Positions 7,638 through 16,911 are shown, counted from the stretch's first letter. The stretch: 48,586 bases of DNA from Lichenifustis flavocetrariae (GCF_026130545.1 NZ_JAMOIM010000036.1:1-48586); one strand, 5' to 3'. Notes: generated by a model not told the origin, from the sequence alone. Translations and numbers: made by a program.

Positions 7638-10520
7638 TCAGATCGCGTGATCGAAGCGGTATTTGCGGCGGCGAAGCTCGAAGGCATCCTTGCCACCTTC
7701 CATGATCCGGGTGACGGCAATCCGAATGTCCGGCGTCTCGATCGCGCCGTCAACGTCGATGGTGATCTCCGGGATATCTGCGGTCGGGATGACAGGTGCG
7801 TCGTTCGTCTCCAGCGCAATTACCTTGTCCGCGTCGCCGTTCACAACGATGTTGGGGTTGTGAGTGCTGAATATAAGCTGCCGGCGGCTCTTGGAGGTTT
7901 TGATCAAGTCGACAATCTTCATGACGACCCGGTTGTCAAGATCATCTTCCGGCTGGTCGATGATCAGGGTGCCGGCCGATTGCTGCAGAAGAAGCTCCAA
8001 CAGCGCTGAGGCCTGCTGACCAGGTGATGCCTTGTCAAAGGGTTTGCGACGTCCCTGGTCGTCAATGTAGCGGAGCGAGATGTAATCCCGGGGCACGGCG
8101 GCCAAAAGCTCACCCACGGTCCCGTCATTGAGATTGCCGTAGACACGCTTGGTCTGGTTTGCATTTAGGCTGCCTCCACCGAAGAACAGGGAATGCAAGC
8201 CATTGGAAATGTCGGTGCTCGGATCGGCGGGGCTGCCGGCCATCGTCTTCGCCTCGTAGACCTTCAGAACCCTTTCAGATATATCCGGCCACGCTGTTGT
8301 TGGGCCTGCCTTGATGGCTTTTTCGACCCAATCGGTGCATTTCGTCTCCGGATCTGAGACGTAGCTGCTCTGCAGGGTACGGCAGAGAGCGGCGATGTAT
8401 TCTGCCGGTGCAGGGTCGGGCTTAACGTGCGCTTCCAGACGCTGGCTTGACCGACCGCCGACGTGATCAGCCGCTTCCTGCAGCAGGGCACGTCGACCTG
8501 CCACCAACGTCTCAAGCTGCTGACGAGCTTGCTGTAAGCGCGTCAGAGAGCTTGCCGACTTCTCTTCGCCGGCTGCTGCAGCGGCAATCTTAGCGACCGC
8601 GGCTTCGTGCTCCTGCGTGAGCTGGGTGCTTTCCTCGATCAACGCAGTGTGAGCGGACTGGGCGGCGACCGCCGCCTGATGAACAACATCGAACGCGGCC
8701 GACCGCGCTTCAAACCGCACGATCACGTTCTGCCTGAGGGATTCCAGATTGCCGAGAACTGCGATGGCAGCGTCGAGCTGACCGGCTATGGCTGCGCTTG
8801 TTTGATCGACTGCGGTGGCCATCTCCGCCATCTCCTCGAACTCAGCACCAGCTTTGGACATGTCCGTCTTGGTCTCCAGCAGCTGGGCCTTCAGCTCTTC
8901 GATCGCGGTTCGCGTGGCGACAATGCGTCGGTCCAGCTCCGTGAGCCAGGATTTCGCCCGTGAGTAAAGGGGGGCCTTGGCAAGGACATCCTTCATCTCC
9001 GCCGAGACGCCTTGTTCGTCGAGCCGGTCCGTGACGGCTTGAAGCCGCTGACGAACGTCGTCCGCGCTGCTGCGCGCCTGGCGGTGCCTCATTTTGTCTA
9101 GCCAGTGTGCGACCACCAGGCCGAGGGCGTTACGAACATCGAGTTGAGCCTTCTCGATATCCTGCTCGATCGCTCGACGGCGCTCAAGGACCTCCGCTGC
9201 GGCAATCCCTGTAATCTGGTCCGCAGCGGATGCGGGGTCGTTCACGGTTGTAGACAGTCCCTTTTGGTAGAACCCGCGTGCGCGGAAAGTGCGTTGCGCC
9301 TCTCTGATCGTCATTTGGCGCACTGTCCCTGAGCTTTCAGTGACGGTGATGTGATCCTTGCTGGCCCACTCACGCTGCCAGGTCTCGCGCAAGCCGTCGC
9401 GGTCAAGTTCAACCTCCACAAACCCCGTCTTCAGGGTCTCCTCGATCAAGGTCTGCTCCTTGCCGCCGCTGGAGACCACCTCGCCTGCAGGGAAGTCAGC
9501 CACCGTCCGCGCGAGAGCGAAGCGCAGGTATTCGAGAATTGAGCTTTTCCCGGAGCCACGTCCACCGATGATGGCTGTGAGTCCCTCATTGAACGTCATT
9601 GAAAGCGGATCAGCCCCGGTAAGGTCGGACTGCACCTTCAGCGAAATCAGCCGCTCTCCGGGAACGACCGGCGGGGTGACGGTGATGCGAGCCTCATCAG
9701 CCAGCAGCGCCTGCCTCAGCGCCTCGATGCTGTTCTCGCCTAGCTTGATCCAGCACTCATGCTTTCCGAGCCTGCCCCAGTCCTCGTAGCGATTGTCACC
9801 GGTCGGAATAATCGCGCGGCGGCGGCTGCCCCACTCGACTACCTTCCCGTAAGCCTTCTTCTTCGTATCCTCGTGCAGCTCCGAAAAGGGCTTCTCGATG
9901 TAGACGCCATCGCAGTTCAGATTGATAAACCGCATCTGAGTCCGCGGTTTGTTGATGTGCTTGTGCGCGTTCGTAGTGTCATCGCTGAAGTGGGGCAGGA
10001 CGACGGAATTTTCCCGTAACTCGCTGTCGCCCTGGATGATCTCGAACAGGTCGATAACCGTCATGTTGACGGGCGACGAAACCGGGGTCCGGCCGAGAGC
10101 GTGGCTGGCGGCGGTGAAGTTGCGCAGCGAGACGAAGCGGGACCGTAACTCTGGGGTTGATGTCGGCTCGATGATGGTCAGGCACTGCGCATCGTCGCTG
10201 CACGTGACCTCGACGCCTGGGAAAACAAGAACACGGTTCCCGTCACGTTCGGCCGCTCGCTGGACATACGAGGCCATGCACACGTCGTGATGGTCGGTCA
10301 CCGCAATGACATGCAGTCCTTTGGACACGCAAGCCGCGATGAACGCGTCAGCCCACGCGTCGCGGGCGGCTTCCTCTTCGGGAGTTGTGCCCGGCAGCTG
10401 GGTGCCTCCTCTCCAGCTGTGATCCCGCGCGGTATGACATTGAAGATCTGCCTTGCGCCACGTTGCGCCGGAATGATGCCCCTTCATCGACCCGCCTTTG
10501 ATACCGCTTTGTGTCGCCAT
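7638..10520 (-). CDS. trlF: TrlF-family PHP / SMC-like ATPase
   Basis: A 960-residue two-part protein. Residues 20-110 form a PHP-type phosphoesterase start (DLQCHT 25-30, TDHHDV 75-80, PGVEV 101-105). The first metal His of the usual DxHxH is Gln, which I believe is common in this family. Residues 300-960 form an SMC/Rad50-like ABC ATPase: Walker A GGRGSGKS at 319-326, a long coiled coil (about 440-740, rich in Ala, Glu, Arg and Gln), signature-like SPGQQASALLELL, Walker B TLIIDQPEDDLDN and switch His in FSTHNPN near the C-terminus. The architecture suggests a DNA- or nucleotide-processing machine. PHP-SMC proteins are frequent in defence islands, so anti-phage or anti-plasmid action is a reasonable inference. 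ATG 10487 is an alternative start preceded by AAAGGCGGG. The downstream partner-like gene is broken. Confidence 0.87.
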   Translation of the reverse strand: MATQSGIKGGSMKGHHSGATWRKADLQCHTARDHSWRGGTQLPGTTPEEEAARDAWADAFIAACVSKGLHVIAVTDHHDVCMASYVQRAAERDGNRVLVFPGVEVTCSDDAQCLTIIEPTSTPELRSRFVSLRNFTAASHALGRTPVSSPVNMTVIDLFEIIQGDSELRENSVVLPHFSDDTTNAHKHINKPRTQMRFINLNCDGVYIEKPFSELHEDTKKKAYGKVVEWGSRRRAIIPTGDNRYEDWGRLGKHECWIKLGENSIEALRQALLADEARITVTPPVVPGERLISLKVQSDLTGADPLSMTFNEGLTAIIGGRGSGKSSILEYLRFALARTVADFPAGEVVSSGGKEQTLIEETLKTGFVEVELDRDGLRETWQREWASKDHITVTESSGTVRQMTIREAQRTFRARGFYQKGLSTTVNDPASAADQITGIAAAEVLERRRAIEQDIEKAQLDVRNALGLVVAHWLDKMRHRQARSSADDVRQRLQAVTDRLDEQGVSAEMKDVLAKAPLYSRAKSWLTELDRRIVATRTAIEELKAQLLETKTDMSKAGAEFEEMAEMATAVDQTSAAIAGQLDAAIAVLGNLESLRQNVIVRFEARSAAFDVVHQAAVAAQSAHTALIEESTQLTQEHEAAVAKIAAAAAGEEKSASSLTRLQQARQQLETLVAGRRALLQEAADHVGGRSSQRLEAHVKPDPAPAEYIAALCRTLQSSYVSDPETKCTDWVEKAIKAGPTTAWPDISERVLKVYEAKTMAGSPADPSTDISNGLHSLFFGGGSLNANQTKRVYGNLNDGTVGELLAAVPRDYISLRYIDDQGRRKPFDKASPGQQASALLELLLQQSAGTLIIDQPEDDLDNRVVMKIVDLIKTSKSRRQLIFSTHNPNIVVNGDADKVIALETNDAPVIPTADIPEITIDVDGAIETPDIRIAVTRIMEGGKDAFELRRRKYRFDHAI

Positions 10521-10920
10521 GTTAGTTGCTACATCCAGCCAGACAAGCGCGTTCAGGCGAGGTCAAGGACGGCGTCCCCGGAGGGCTCAGGTCGATGGTC
10601 GCGATGCAACGGAGTCCATCCTCCGCCAGCAATGCGCTTGGCAGCGGTCGTTCCGCTTACGGCCACCCTCGACCTGCGATGGTTAGTCAGAAAGCGAAGA
10701 AGCAGGCCTACTGAAGGTCAGAGATGGGTCACGTGTTCGCTTGCTTCCCAGGGCGTCAACAATGAATGTGTGCTCAACTTGAGGCCTATGCAGTCAGGTC
10801 GACACACCAGGGTATGCCCTGGCGTGACGTCACCTTAGGGGGGCGAATGATACGTAACATCTGGGTTGACATCGACTATTTGTGACCAAGTAGCCTTGGG
10901 CCTAAAGCTTGAGGTGACAC
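10521..10920. other. Intergenic region between divergent trlF and the recombinase
   Basis: About 400 bases with no supported gene. It must hold both divergent promoters. Just before the recombinase a TTGACA word (about 10865) precedes a weak AGTAGC at 17-base spacing. GGTATGCCCTGGCGTGACGTCACC near 10810 contains the palindrome GTGACGTCAC, a possible recombinase or regulator site. Confidence 0.4.
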
Positions 10921-11463
10921 ATGGCCCGCATTGGTTACGCCCGCGTCAGCACGATCGACCAAGATCTCGACATTCAGCATGCGAAGTTGAAGGCCGAGGG
11001 CTGTTCGGTGATCAGGGCAGAAAAAGTGTCAGGCGGCAGTCGTGACGGTCGAACCGAACTGGCCACGGTCTTGGATTTTCTGCGGCCGGGCGACGAGTTG
11101 GTCGTCACCCGGCTGGACCGGCTCGGTCGGGACACCCGTGACGTGCTGAATTTGATTCATGAATGCGAGCAGCGGGGCGCGTTCGTCACCGTCCTCGACC
11201 CGCACGTGTCGACTCGCGGCGAGATGGGTCACATCGTTTTGACCGTGCTCGGCATGGTCGCGCAGATGGAGCGCCGGTTCATTAAAGAGCGCCAGCGGGA
11301 CGGTATCGAACGGGCGAAGGGCGAAGGAGTATACCAGGGCGGTAAGCGTCGGATCGATCGTGAACGGATTCTTGCGCTTCACTCGAACGGCGCTGGGGCG
11401 ACGACGATTGCGAAGGCGATCGGCTGTTCGCGCATGCAAGTTTATCGCGTGCTTCAGAGTTGA
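10921..11463 (+). CDS. Serine recombinase (resolvase/invertase family)
   Basis: A 180-residue protein of the usual length for small serine recombinases. The catalytic domain opens MARIGYARVSTIDQD with the nucleophile Ser10. It continues with the conserved GDELVVTRLDRLGRD block (two active-site Arg residues) and LTVLGMVAQMERRFIKERQ, the start of the long dimer helix. Residues 140-180 are a compact helix-turn-helix (ATTIAKAIGCSRMQVYRVL). All catalytic residues are present. It would resolve or invert DNA at palindromic sites, often just upstream of its own gene. ATG 10921 follows AAGCTTGAGGTGACAC with GAGGTG as ribosome site. No transposase accompanies it, so it is either an island resolvase or a remnant of a Tn3-like or plasmid system. 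Confidence 0.92.
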   Translation: MARIGYARVSTIDQDLDIQHAKLKAEGCSVIRAEKVSGGSRDGRTELATVLDFLRPGDELVVTRLDRLGRDTRDVLNLIHECEQRGAFVTVLDPHVSTRGEMGHIVLTVLGMVAQMERRFIKERQRDGIERAKGEGVYQGGKRRIDRERILALHSNGAGATTIAKAIGCSRMQVYRVLQS

Positions 11464-11971
11464 AGCCAGAGCCTGCACGAAGATCCGTAAGCGCGGATTT
11501 CACGTCGGCAACTGGCCGACGGCTGACCGTCCGGTTCCGAGCAGGCCTGCAACAAAGCAGACCTTTATTGCTGGCGGATGTCGATTGCGTTGAAAAACTC
11601 TGTTTTAACGCGGAGCGAAAATCAACGATTTGCAAGTCGCAGAGTAGATCAGCGGGTAAACGGCGCGCCACATCGGTTAGATCGATCTCCACCGGGCTTC
11701 CGCAATTAAACGCGGCCAACCGAGTGTCCGCCCAGAAACCCGCCCAGAGCCTCGGAACTGTAATCGGCGCCGAAAAAGGAGTTTTCAATTCACCCGATCT
11801 AGTCTTACAATTTTCTGCGAGCGACGCCCAAAAGCGGGCAATGTGGCGGTTCTGCTCTACGGCAGAAATTCATCCTCGGTGGACCTTATGGAGGTCCTCT
11901 TCCGAACGGCGAATTCAATTTTTTGAATGACTGAATCAGGCAATTTTCTGCCTGCCTATGTTTAAGACCAT
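11464..11971. other. Non-coding stretch ending in stem-loops
   Basis: About 500 bases without a recognisable gene. Short palindromes occur at 11913-11928 (ATTCAA, TTTT, TTGAAT) and 11937-11954 (CAGGCA, ATTTTC, TGCCTG). They lie just past the stop of the minus-strand histidine kinase and may end that transcript, though neither has a convincing U-tract in that direction. GC content drops near 11800-11960 compared with the flanking genes. Confidence 0.4.
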
Positions 11972-13735
11972 TTAAGCGACGCCACTACCACCTATCGATT
12001 GGCGGAGCTTTTGCGACAGGTCCTCGATCGAGTAGGGCTTTTGCAGTAGGTCGAAGCCGTGGCGGCCGTCCTCGGCAAGCGCATGACTGTAGCCGCTTGT
12101 GAGCAGGATCGGCAGGCCCGGATAGAGATCACGGATCGCGCGTCCCAGGTCTACGCCGTTCATGCCCGGCATCACCACGTCCGAGAACACGATGTCGTAG
12201 CGGATCGGGGCTTCGGCGAGTTGCCTCAACGCCTCCTCGGCACCGGCGGCCCAGGTCGTCTCATAGCCGAGGTCCTGCAGGATCTGCGTCGAGAACGTGC
12301 CGACTTCGACGTTGTCCTCGACCACAAGCACTCGACGACCGCCGCCGCTCAAGCTCTCGGAGGCCACGTTCCAGGACGCCGCCTCCTGATTCTCGGTCGG
12401 GCGGCCCTCCACCTCGGGCAGGTAGAGGGTCAGAGTAGTGCCGCAGCCGACCTCGCTCGTGACCTCGACGTTGCCTCCCGACTGCTTAGCGAAGCCGAAA
12501 ACCTGACTGAGGCCGAGGCCCGTGCCCTTTCCGACTTCCTTCGTCGTGTAGAAGGGCTCGAAGATGTGGCCGATCCGATCCGGAGGGATGCCGCATCCCG
12601 TGTCGGCGATGCTGATGGAAACGAACGAGACGCTCGGAGAGGCATGTCCGCGTATCGCCGGTTGAACGATCCCGCATTGAACACGCAGGGTGAGAAGGCC
12701 CTCGCCATCCATGGCATCCCGTGCGTTCACGGCCAGATTCACCAGCGCCGACTCGAACTGGCTAGTGTCCGCCTCTATGAAGCAGGGTATCTCAGGCACG
12801 ATCCGTTCGATCCTGATGCGCGAACCCACGATGGTTCCGAGCATGTCGGTGATACGATGAACACGGTCCCTCAGGTCGAAGATCGTCGGCGTCAGCGACT
12901 GCCGGCGGGCGAAAGAGAGCAACTGTCCGGTGAGCCTGGAGGCCCGGTCCACCGTGTCGGCAATGGCGTCCACGTACCGACGACGGCGCTCCTCGGGCAG
13001 GTCCGGCCGACGCAATAGTTCCGAGGACGACTTTATAACCGTTAGAAGGTTGTTGAAATCGTGCGCGATGCCGCCGGTCAATTGCCCGACCGCCTCCATC
13101 TTCTGGGCCTGTCGAAGGACGTCCTCGATCCGCTCGCGCTCCAGGCCCTCGGCCTTGAGCCGGGAATTGGCGCCGGCCAGCTCGCTCAGGTGGAACTTCT
13201 GCTCGGTCAAGTCGGTAAGTACGCCGCACAAAAGAGGGACTGTCTCATCCCGCGCCAGCAGGCTCAGCGACAGGTAGACCGGCATCCTCTGGTTCTGGCC
13301 ATCGGTGGCAAGGGAAAGCTCGCCGCGTGCCACGCCAAGCCTTGCCTCTTCGAGAAGGCGCCCGAGGAGGGGTCCGTCCTCGACCGGGATGAAGGCCTGC
13401 AAGGGCTGGCCGATTAGTCGCTCCTGGCGGACATCGAGCATTTCGGCGAGGCGTCGGTTGCAGTACAGCACCGTTCCCTCAGCGCTTAGCGTGAGGGCGC
13501 CCTCCTGGATCTGTTCGATGAGGACGCGATAGGGTCTGTCCGCACTCTCCAGAGTGTAGATCTGACGCTCGCCATCCGGGGTCTCCACCACAACGGCGTC
13601 GAAGTCGCCTCGGCGAATCGCCTCCAGGGTTTCCTCGCTCTCCTCCAGACGCGCCTCAAGCTCACGGATCCGTGCCTGATCCGCACGATGACGTAGGTCG
13701 AAGTCCGTGTCCGTGTCCGTGTCGTCAGCGCCCAT
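11972..13735 (-). CDS. PAS-histidine kinase-receiver protein of the Kai operon
   Basis: A soluble hybrid kinase of 587 residues, without transmembrane segments. A short acidic DTDTDTD start leads into a coiled coil (15-42). A PAS domain spans about 70-180 (ALTLSAEGTVLYCNRRLAEML). The phospho-acceptor His225 lies in GGIAHDFNNLL. The ATPase domain has NARDAMDG (N box), DTGCGIPPD (G1) and KGTGLGLSQV (G2), and a C-terminal receiver has VLVVEDN, phospho-site Asp in FSDVVMPGMNG and the conserved Lys in LLQKPYS. All catalytic residues are present. It starts 11 bases inside the end of the upstream kaiB, so the two are translationally coupled. An upstream start at 13783 is possible but overlaps kaiB by 59 bases. 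Its place in a kaiC-kaiB-kaiB-kinase operon suggests it is the output kinase of the Kai module. Confidence 0.9.
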   Translation of the reverse strand: MGADDTDTDTDFDLRHRADQARIRELEARLEESEETLEAIRRGDFDAVVVETPDGERQIYTLESADRPYRVLIEQIQEGALTLSAEGTVLYCNRRLAEMLDVRQERLIGQPLQAFIPVEDGPLLGRLLEEARLGVARGELSLATDGQNQRMPVYLSLSLLARDETVPLLCGVLTDLTEQKFHLSELAGANSRLKAEGLERERIEDVLRQAQKMEAVGQLTGGIAHDFNNLLTVIKSSSELLRRPDLPEERRRRYVDAIADTVDRASRLTGQLLSFARRQSLTPTIFDLRDRVHRITDMLGTIVGSRIRIERIVPEIPCFIEADTSQFESALVNLAVNARDAMDGEGLLTLRVQCGIVQPAIRGHASPSVSFVSISIADTGCGIPPDRIGHIFEPFYTTKEVGKGTGLGLSQVFGFAKQSGGNVEVTSEVGCGTTLTLYLPEVEGRPTENQEAASWNVASESLSGGGRRVLVVEDNVEVGTFSTQILQDLGYETTWAAGAEEALRQLAEAPIRYDIVFSDVVMPGMNGVDLGRAIRDLYPGLPILLTSGYSHALAEDGRHGFDLLQKPYSIEDLSQKLRQSIGGSGVA

Positions 13736-14054
13736 CGCGGCCCTGAGGTGTGACGGGCTGAAGGTCGAGCCCACGCAGGACACGGGCCTCCTCGGAAAGG
13801 TCGCCGATGATGCGCCGGGCAGGCAGCGGCTGAAGCTTCAGCAGGGTAGGCGCCGCCACGACCTGGTTCTGCTCGGCAAGTTGCGGTTGCTGATAGATGT
13901 CGACTATTTCGAGGTCAAAGCGGCCGGCCAGATACGCGCCGCAGATGCGATGCAGGTTCTCAATGGTACGCCGGGACCGTGGCGACGAACCCGCGATGAA
14001 GAGGCGCAGCAGATATCGGTTCTGTGACGTTTCATCAGTGGGGGCGCTGCTCAA
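13725..14054 (-). CDS. kaiB: KaiB-family protein, second copy
   Basis: A 109-residue thioredoxin-like Kai[15 protein letters not shown], then [36 protein letters not shown] and [17 protein letters not shown]. These are the beta-alpha-beta core and the conserved VxAxPTL and GDLS segments of the family. In cyanobacteria KaiB binds phosphorylated KaiC and switches fold. The bacterial homologues outside cyanobacteria act with KaiC2/KaiC3-type proteins. It overlaps the first kaiB by ATGA (4 bases). It is clearly diverged from that copy (roughly a third identical by eye), so this is an old duplication and not a recent tandem one. It lacks the Lys-rich surface of clock KaiB, so clock function is not implied. 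Confidence 0.92.
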   Translation of the reverse strand: MSSAPTDETSQNRYLLRLFIAGSSPRSRRTIENLHRICGAYLAGRFDLEIVDIYQQPQLAEQNQVVAAPTLLKLQPLPARRIIGDLSEEARVLRGLDLQPVTPQGRDGR

Positions 14055-14374
14055 GGGAGGAAAGCTCTCGGGCGGATGTCGAGCCCGACTAGAACTTTTT
14101 CGGTGTTGGATAGATCGCCCACCATCCGCTTGAGCGGCTCCGGCAGGCGCCGGACCAGGGTGGGAATGGCGAGGATCTGGTCACCGGCGGCCAGTTGCGG
14201 GTTCTTCACGAGATCGATCACCTCGATGTCGTACCGCCCGGCGAGGTGCTCTTCGCAAACCCGCTTGAGGTTGGCAAAAGCGGCCATCGATTTGACGGTC
14301 TGACCGGCAACATAGAGGCGCAGATGATAGTGGCCGTTCTCGTCGGCCACTTCGGGTTTGTTCAGGTCGCTCAT
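14051..14374 (-). CDS. kaiB: KaiB-family protein, first copy
   Basis: A 107-residue KaiB homologue: [53 protein letters not shown] and [17 protein letters not shown]. It is closer to canonical KaiB than the second copy, keeping KNPQLA and AIPTLVR. The start overlaps the kaiC stop by 4 bases (ATGA), which couples the two in translation. Binding to the KaiC encoded next door is the expected role; that is family knowledge plus gene order. Having two different KaiB proteins with one KaiC suggests different binding states or different partners. Confidence 0.93.
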   Translation of the reverse strand: MSDLNKPEVADENGHYHLRLYVAGQTVKSMAAFANLKRVCEEHLAGRYDIEVIDLVKNPQLAAGDQILAIPTLVRRLPEPLKRMVGDLSNTEKVLVGLDIRPRAFLP

Positions 14375-16062
14375 TCTGCGGCACCCCGGCGGGCCGAGAC
14401 GATGAGGCGCTCTTTCTTCATGACCGTATCGCGGGCCTCGTCCTCGGTCACGAGGACGGCCTCCTCATCCTCGGCAATCTCCAGGCTCGCGCGCAATTCG
14501 GCGATCTGGCGCTCGATGCCTTGGCGGCGCCTAAAAACCTCGCGCTTGCGGCGCTCGCTCTCCTGGCGACGTCGGAGAGTTGCGGCATGTTCCTCGGCCT
14601 CCTGTACGACGCGTGCCGTGCCGGTGAGGACGCCGGCCGGGCCGATATAGGCGTCGATGAGGGCGATGCCAGCCGCCGACATCTGGAACTCGCGCACTTG
14701 GTTCGAGTGGCTCATCCCGCGTGCCTTGATCACGTACAGGGTCCGTGTGCGCTCACCGTTGGCCTCGACGCTGACGAGCTTCACCCAGGCATCCATCAGC
14801 GAGGACAGTCCCAGATCGTCATCATCCTCGAACGTCCCATCGGTCCGCAGGCTGGTGAACACGGCCGTGATCCCGCGGATCTTGAGCAAGTCGACCATAC
14901 GCAGCAGCGTGGCCTGCACTTCGGAATTTGGACCACGGAGAGCCGAGATAGGGTCGAGCACGACGATGGAGGGCTGAAACCGCTCGATGTCGCGATGCAT
15001 GCGCGCCAAGTGCATCTCCAACCCGAACAGGCTGGGACGCGCCGCTTCGAACCGAAGCAGTCCATTCTCGACGTGCCGCTTGAGGTCGAGCCCGATGGAG
15101 CGCGCATTCCGGCAGATCTGGTCGCCGCTCTCCTCGAACACGAAGGACAGGCAGCGCTCGCCACGCTGGCAGGCGGCATCCACGAGAGACGAGGCGATGC
15201 TTGTCTTGCCCGTGCCGGCCATCCCGGAGATCAGGACGCTGGAGCCGCGATAAAAGCCGCCCGGACTCAGCATGGCATCCAGGCCGCCGATGCCCGTGGA
15301 CATGATCTCGTTGGAGACGCCGTAGCCGAGTTCAGCCGAGGTCACGGGCAGGACGCTGATGCCCTGGTCGTCAATAAGGAACGGGTACTCGTTCGTACCG
15401 TGGGCTGAGCCGCGATACTTCACTACCCGAAGGCGCCGCGTGGTGATCTGGTCCTCAACTCGGTTGTCGAGCAGGATCACGCAATCTGAGACGTATTCCT
15501 CAAGACCTTGCCGGGTGAGTTGGCCCTCGCCGCGTTCTCCGGTAATGATAGCGGTGAGCCCGCGGTCCCGGAGCCAGCCGAATAGCCGGCGCAATTCGGC
15601 ACGCAGAATCGAGGCGTCGGTCAGCCCGGAGAACAGGGTCTCGATGGTGTCGAGGACCACGCGCTTGGCGCCGATGGTGTCGACCGCGTAGGCGAGGCGG
15701 ATGAACAACCCTTCAAGGTCATACTCACCGGTCTCTTCGATCTCGCTGCGCTCAACCCGGACATGATCAATGGCGAGCTTGCCATCGGCCACCAAGCCAT
15801 CGAGGTCGTAGCCGAGCGAGGCGAAGTTCGCAGCCAGATCCTCGGCGCGCTCCTCGAAGCTCATGAAGACGCCCGGCTCGCCGAACTGAGTAGCGCCATT
15901 CACCAGCGCTGTAACCGCAAACAGCGTTTTGCCGCAGCCGGCCGCACCGCAGACCAGAGTGGGACGTCCTGCAGGCAGGCCGCCGAAGGTGACGTCGTCG
16001 AAGCCTACGATGCCTGTCCTAGCCTTCGGCAGCGCCGGACCGGAGGTTGGATCAAGCGCCAC
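14371..16062 (-). CDS. kaiC: KaiC-family double-ATPase with coiled-coil tail
   Basis: A 563-residue protein with two RecA-like domains. CI has Walker A GAAGCGKT (39-46) and catalytic Glu pair 70-71. CII has Walker A GMAGTGKT (280-287) and Glu pair 310-311, so both domains should bind and hydrolyse ATP. The cyanobacterial phosphosites Ser431-Thr432 align with Ser420-Ser421 (GLSSLMD), and the inhibitory Thr426 position is Asp. The C-terminus after about 485 is a charged coiled coil of some 80 residues in place of the A-loop that KaiA binds, and no kaiA is nearby. This fits the KaiC2-like group known from non-cyanobacterial genomes, usually linked to stress or signalling and not proven oscillators. 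It overlaps kaiB downstream and the small gene upstream by 11 bases. Confidence 0.95.
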   Translation of the reverse strand: MALDPTSGPALPKARTGIVGFDDVTFGGLPAGRPTLVCGAAGCGKTLFAVTALVNGATQFGEPGVFMSFEERAEDLAANFASLGYDLDGLVADGKLAIDHVRVERSEIEETGEYDLEGLFIRLAYAVDTIGAKRVVLDTIETLFSGLTDASILRAELRRLFGWLRDRGLTAIITGERGEGQLTRQGLEEYVSDCVILLDNRVEDQITTRRLRVVKYRGSAHGTNEYPFLIDDQGISVLPVTSAELGYGVSNEIMSTGIGGLDAMLSPGGFYRGSSVLISGMAGTGKTSIASSLVDAACQRGERCLSFVFEESGDQICRNARSIGLDLKRHVENGLLRFEAARPSLFGLEMHLARMHRDIERFQPSIVVLDPISALRGPNSEVQATLLRMVDLLKIRGITAVFTSLRTDGTFEDDDDLGLSSLMDAWVKLVSVEANGERTRTLYVIKARGMSHSNQVREFQMSAAGIALIDAYIGPAGVLTGTARVVQEAEEHAATLRRRQESERRKREVFRRRQGIERQIAELRASLEIAEDEEAVLVTEDEARDTVMKKERLIVSARRGAAE

Positions 16063-16252
16063 TGATCGTCGCCTTATGGTTTTGGTCCGGCAGAGCGGGA
16101 CCGGTGCTCGAACGATCCTGCTTCATCGCCGCAATACGGGCGATCAGGGCCGTTTCGATAAAGTTAGCGAGGCTACGGTTGTCCTGAAGATCGCAGTCCC
16201 GCATGGCAGCCAGCAGATCCGCAGCGATTCTGAAGGAGAGCGGCTGCTTCAT
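16052..16252 (-). CDS. Small ribbon-helix-helix-like protein leading the Kai operon
   Basis: A 66-residue protein. MKQPLSFRIAADLLAAM is a beta strand and helix like the Arc/CopG DNA-binding fold, and NRSLANFIETALIARIAA matches the second helix ('NRSL(A/T)NFxET' is common in such proteins). The C-terminal 20 residues are polar and probably disordered. Its last 11 bases overlap the kaiC start, so it is the first gene of the operon. An autoregulatory repressor of the operon is a reasonable inference; no operator could be identified. ATG 16252 is preceded by GGGGTGAACG, an acceptable ribosome site. Confidence 0.7.
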   Translation of the reverse strand: MKQPLSFRIAADLLAAMRDCDLQDNRSLANFIETALIARIAAMKQDRSSTGPALPDQNHKATISGA

Positions 16253-16605
16253 CGTTCACCCCCGGCTTCGGATGGCCCGCTTCTAACTGGTATGATGCGG
16301 ATAGCAATACAAACGCGCCGGCCTTTGAGCCGCCTTTGGTAGATAGAATGATGTTTTCGTCCGCCTCGAGATCGCAGGCCATAGCTCATCCTCGGAAGAA
16401 GTCCCGGGCGCGTGCGTCCTCAAGAGGTTCGGCTGTTGTCTGAGATTGATCACAAACCCAGGGCCGCTCGACGTGACCGCGAACGCCGACTGTTCGGGAT
16501 CCACAAAGTTGATGCACGGGACTGCCTCGACAGATGCCAGGCCCTACTGGTCGGAGGAAGCCTCGCACACGTGATAGCCGCCTTGAAGTGCCGGGTCTTC
16601 GTCAC
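16253..16605. other. Upstream region of the Kai operon, no gene seen
   Basis: About 350 bases. Short open frames on both strands have no recognisable family. The minus-strand promoter of the rhh-kaiC-kaiB-kaiB-kinase operon should lie near 16260-16330. ATTCTATCTACCAAAGG on the minus strand (about 16334-16350) is AT-richer than its surroundings, but no clear -35/-10 pair is visible. Confidence 0.35.
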
Positions 16606-16911
16606 ATCCCGCACCCCAGAATTGTCGAAGTCCGACAAACGGACGGTGTTCTTCCAAAACTGAACGTGCCCGGCGACGACGTGCTCGAAGACACGGCCTT
16701 CTGCAGGCGCAAGCCCGAAGAGAGCCGCAACGACTTCGGTCGGCGGCACGAAGGGATCGTCTGCCTGCGCAACGAAGATCGCCGCGGCGGCCTGGCTGTC
16801 GGCCGACATGCGGCCGCGCCGCAAAGGCAGGACGTGCAGGGCGCCCTTACGACCATCATCGCACGCCACGGGAATTTCAAGCCGCTTGCGCCCGAGCGCG
16901 TTCTGACGCGT
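16606..16911 (-). pseudogene. LuxR-type regulator, decayed C-terminal part
   Basis: One frame reads GRKRLEIPVACDDGRKG, ALHVLPLRRG, AAAIFVAQADDPFVPP, then ALFGLAPAEGRVFEHVVAGH. This is the familiar pattern of alphaproteobacterial LuxR-type regulators, where 'LFGLTPAEARVxxLVAxG' begins the DNA-binding domain. The next 15 or so residues of the helix-turn-helix are missing. The recognition helix follows in altered form (KNTVRLSDFDNSGVRD). There is no start or N-terminal domain upstream. It is a remnant, not a working regulator. Confidence 0.65.

Noticed and set aside
10921-11463. Complete Tn3-type transposon
   Set aside because: No TnpA-like gene or 38-bp terminal repeats are visible near the serine recombinase.
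12059-13018. Long plus-strand open frame (about 320 codons) through the histidine kinase
   Set aside because: It is the antisense of a clearly conserved kinase; no ribosome site or family.
14521-15408. 295-codon plus-strand open frame within kaiC
   Set aside because: KaiC motifs are complete on the other strand; the frame reflects codon bias.
11972-16252. Complete cyanobacterial-type clock
   Set aside because: No kaiA and no KaiA-binding tail on KaiC, so an autonomous 24-hour oscillator is not supported.
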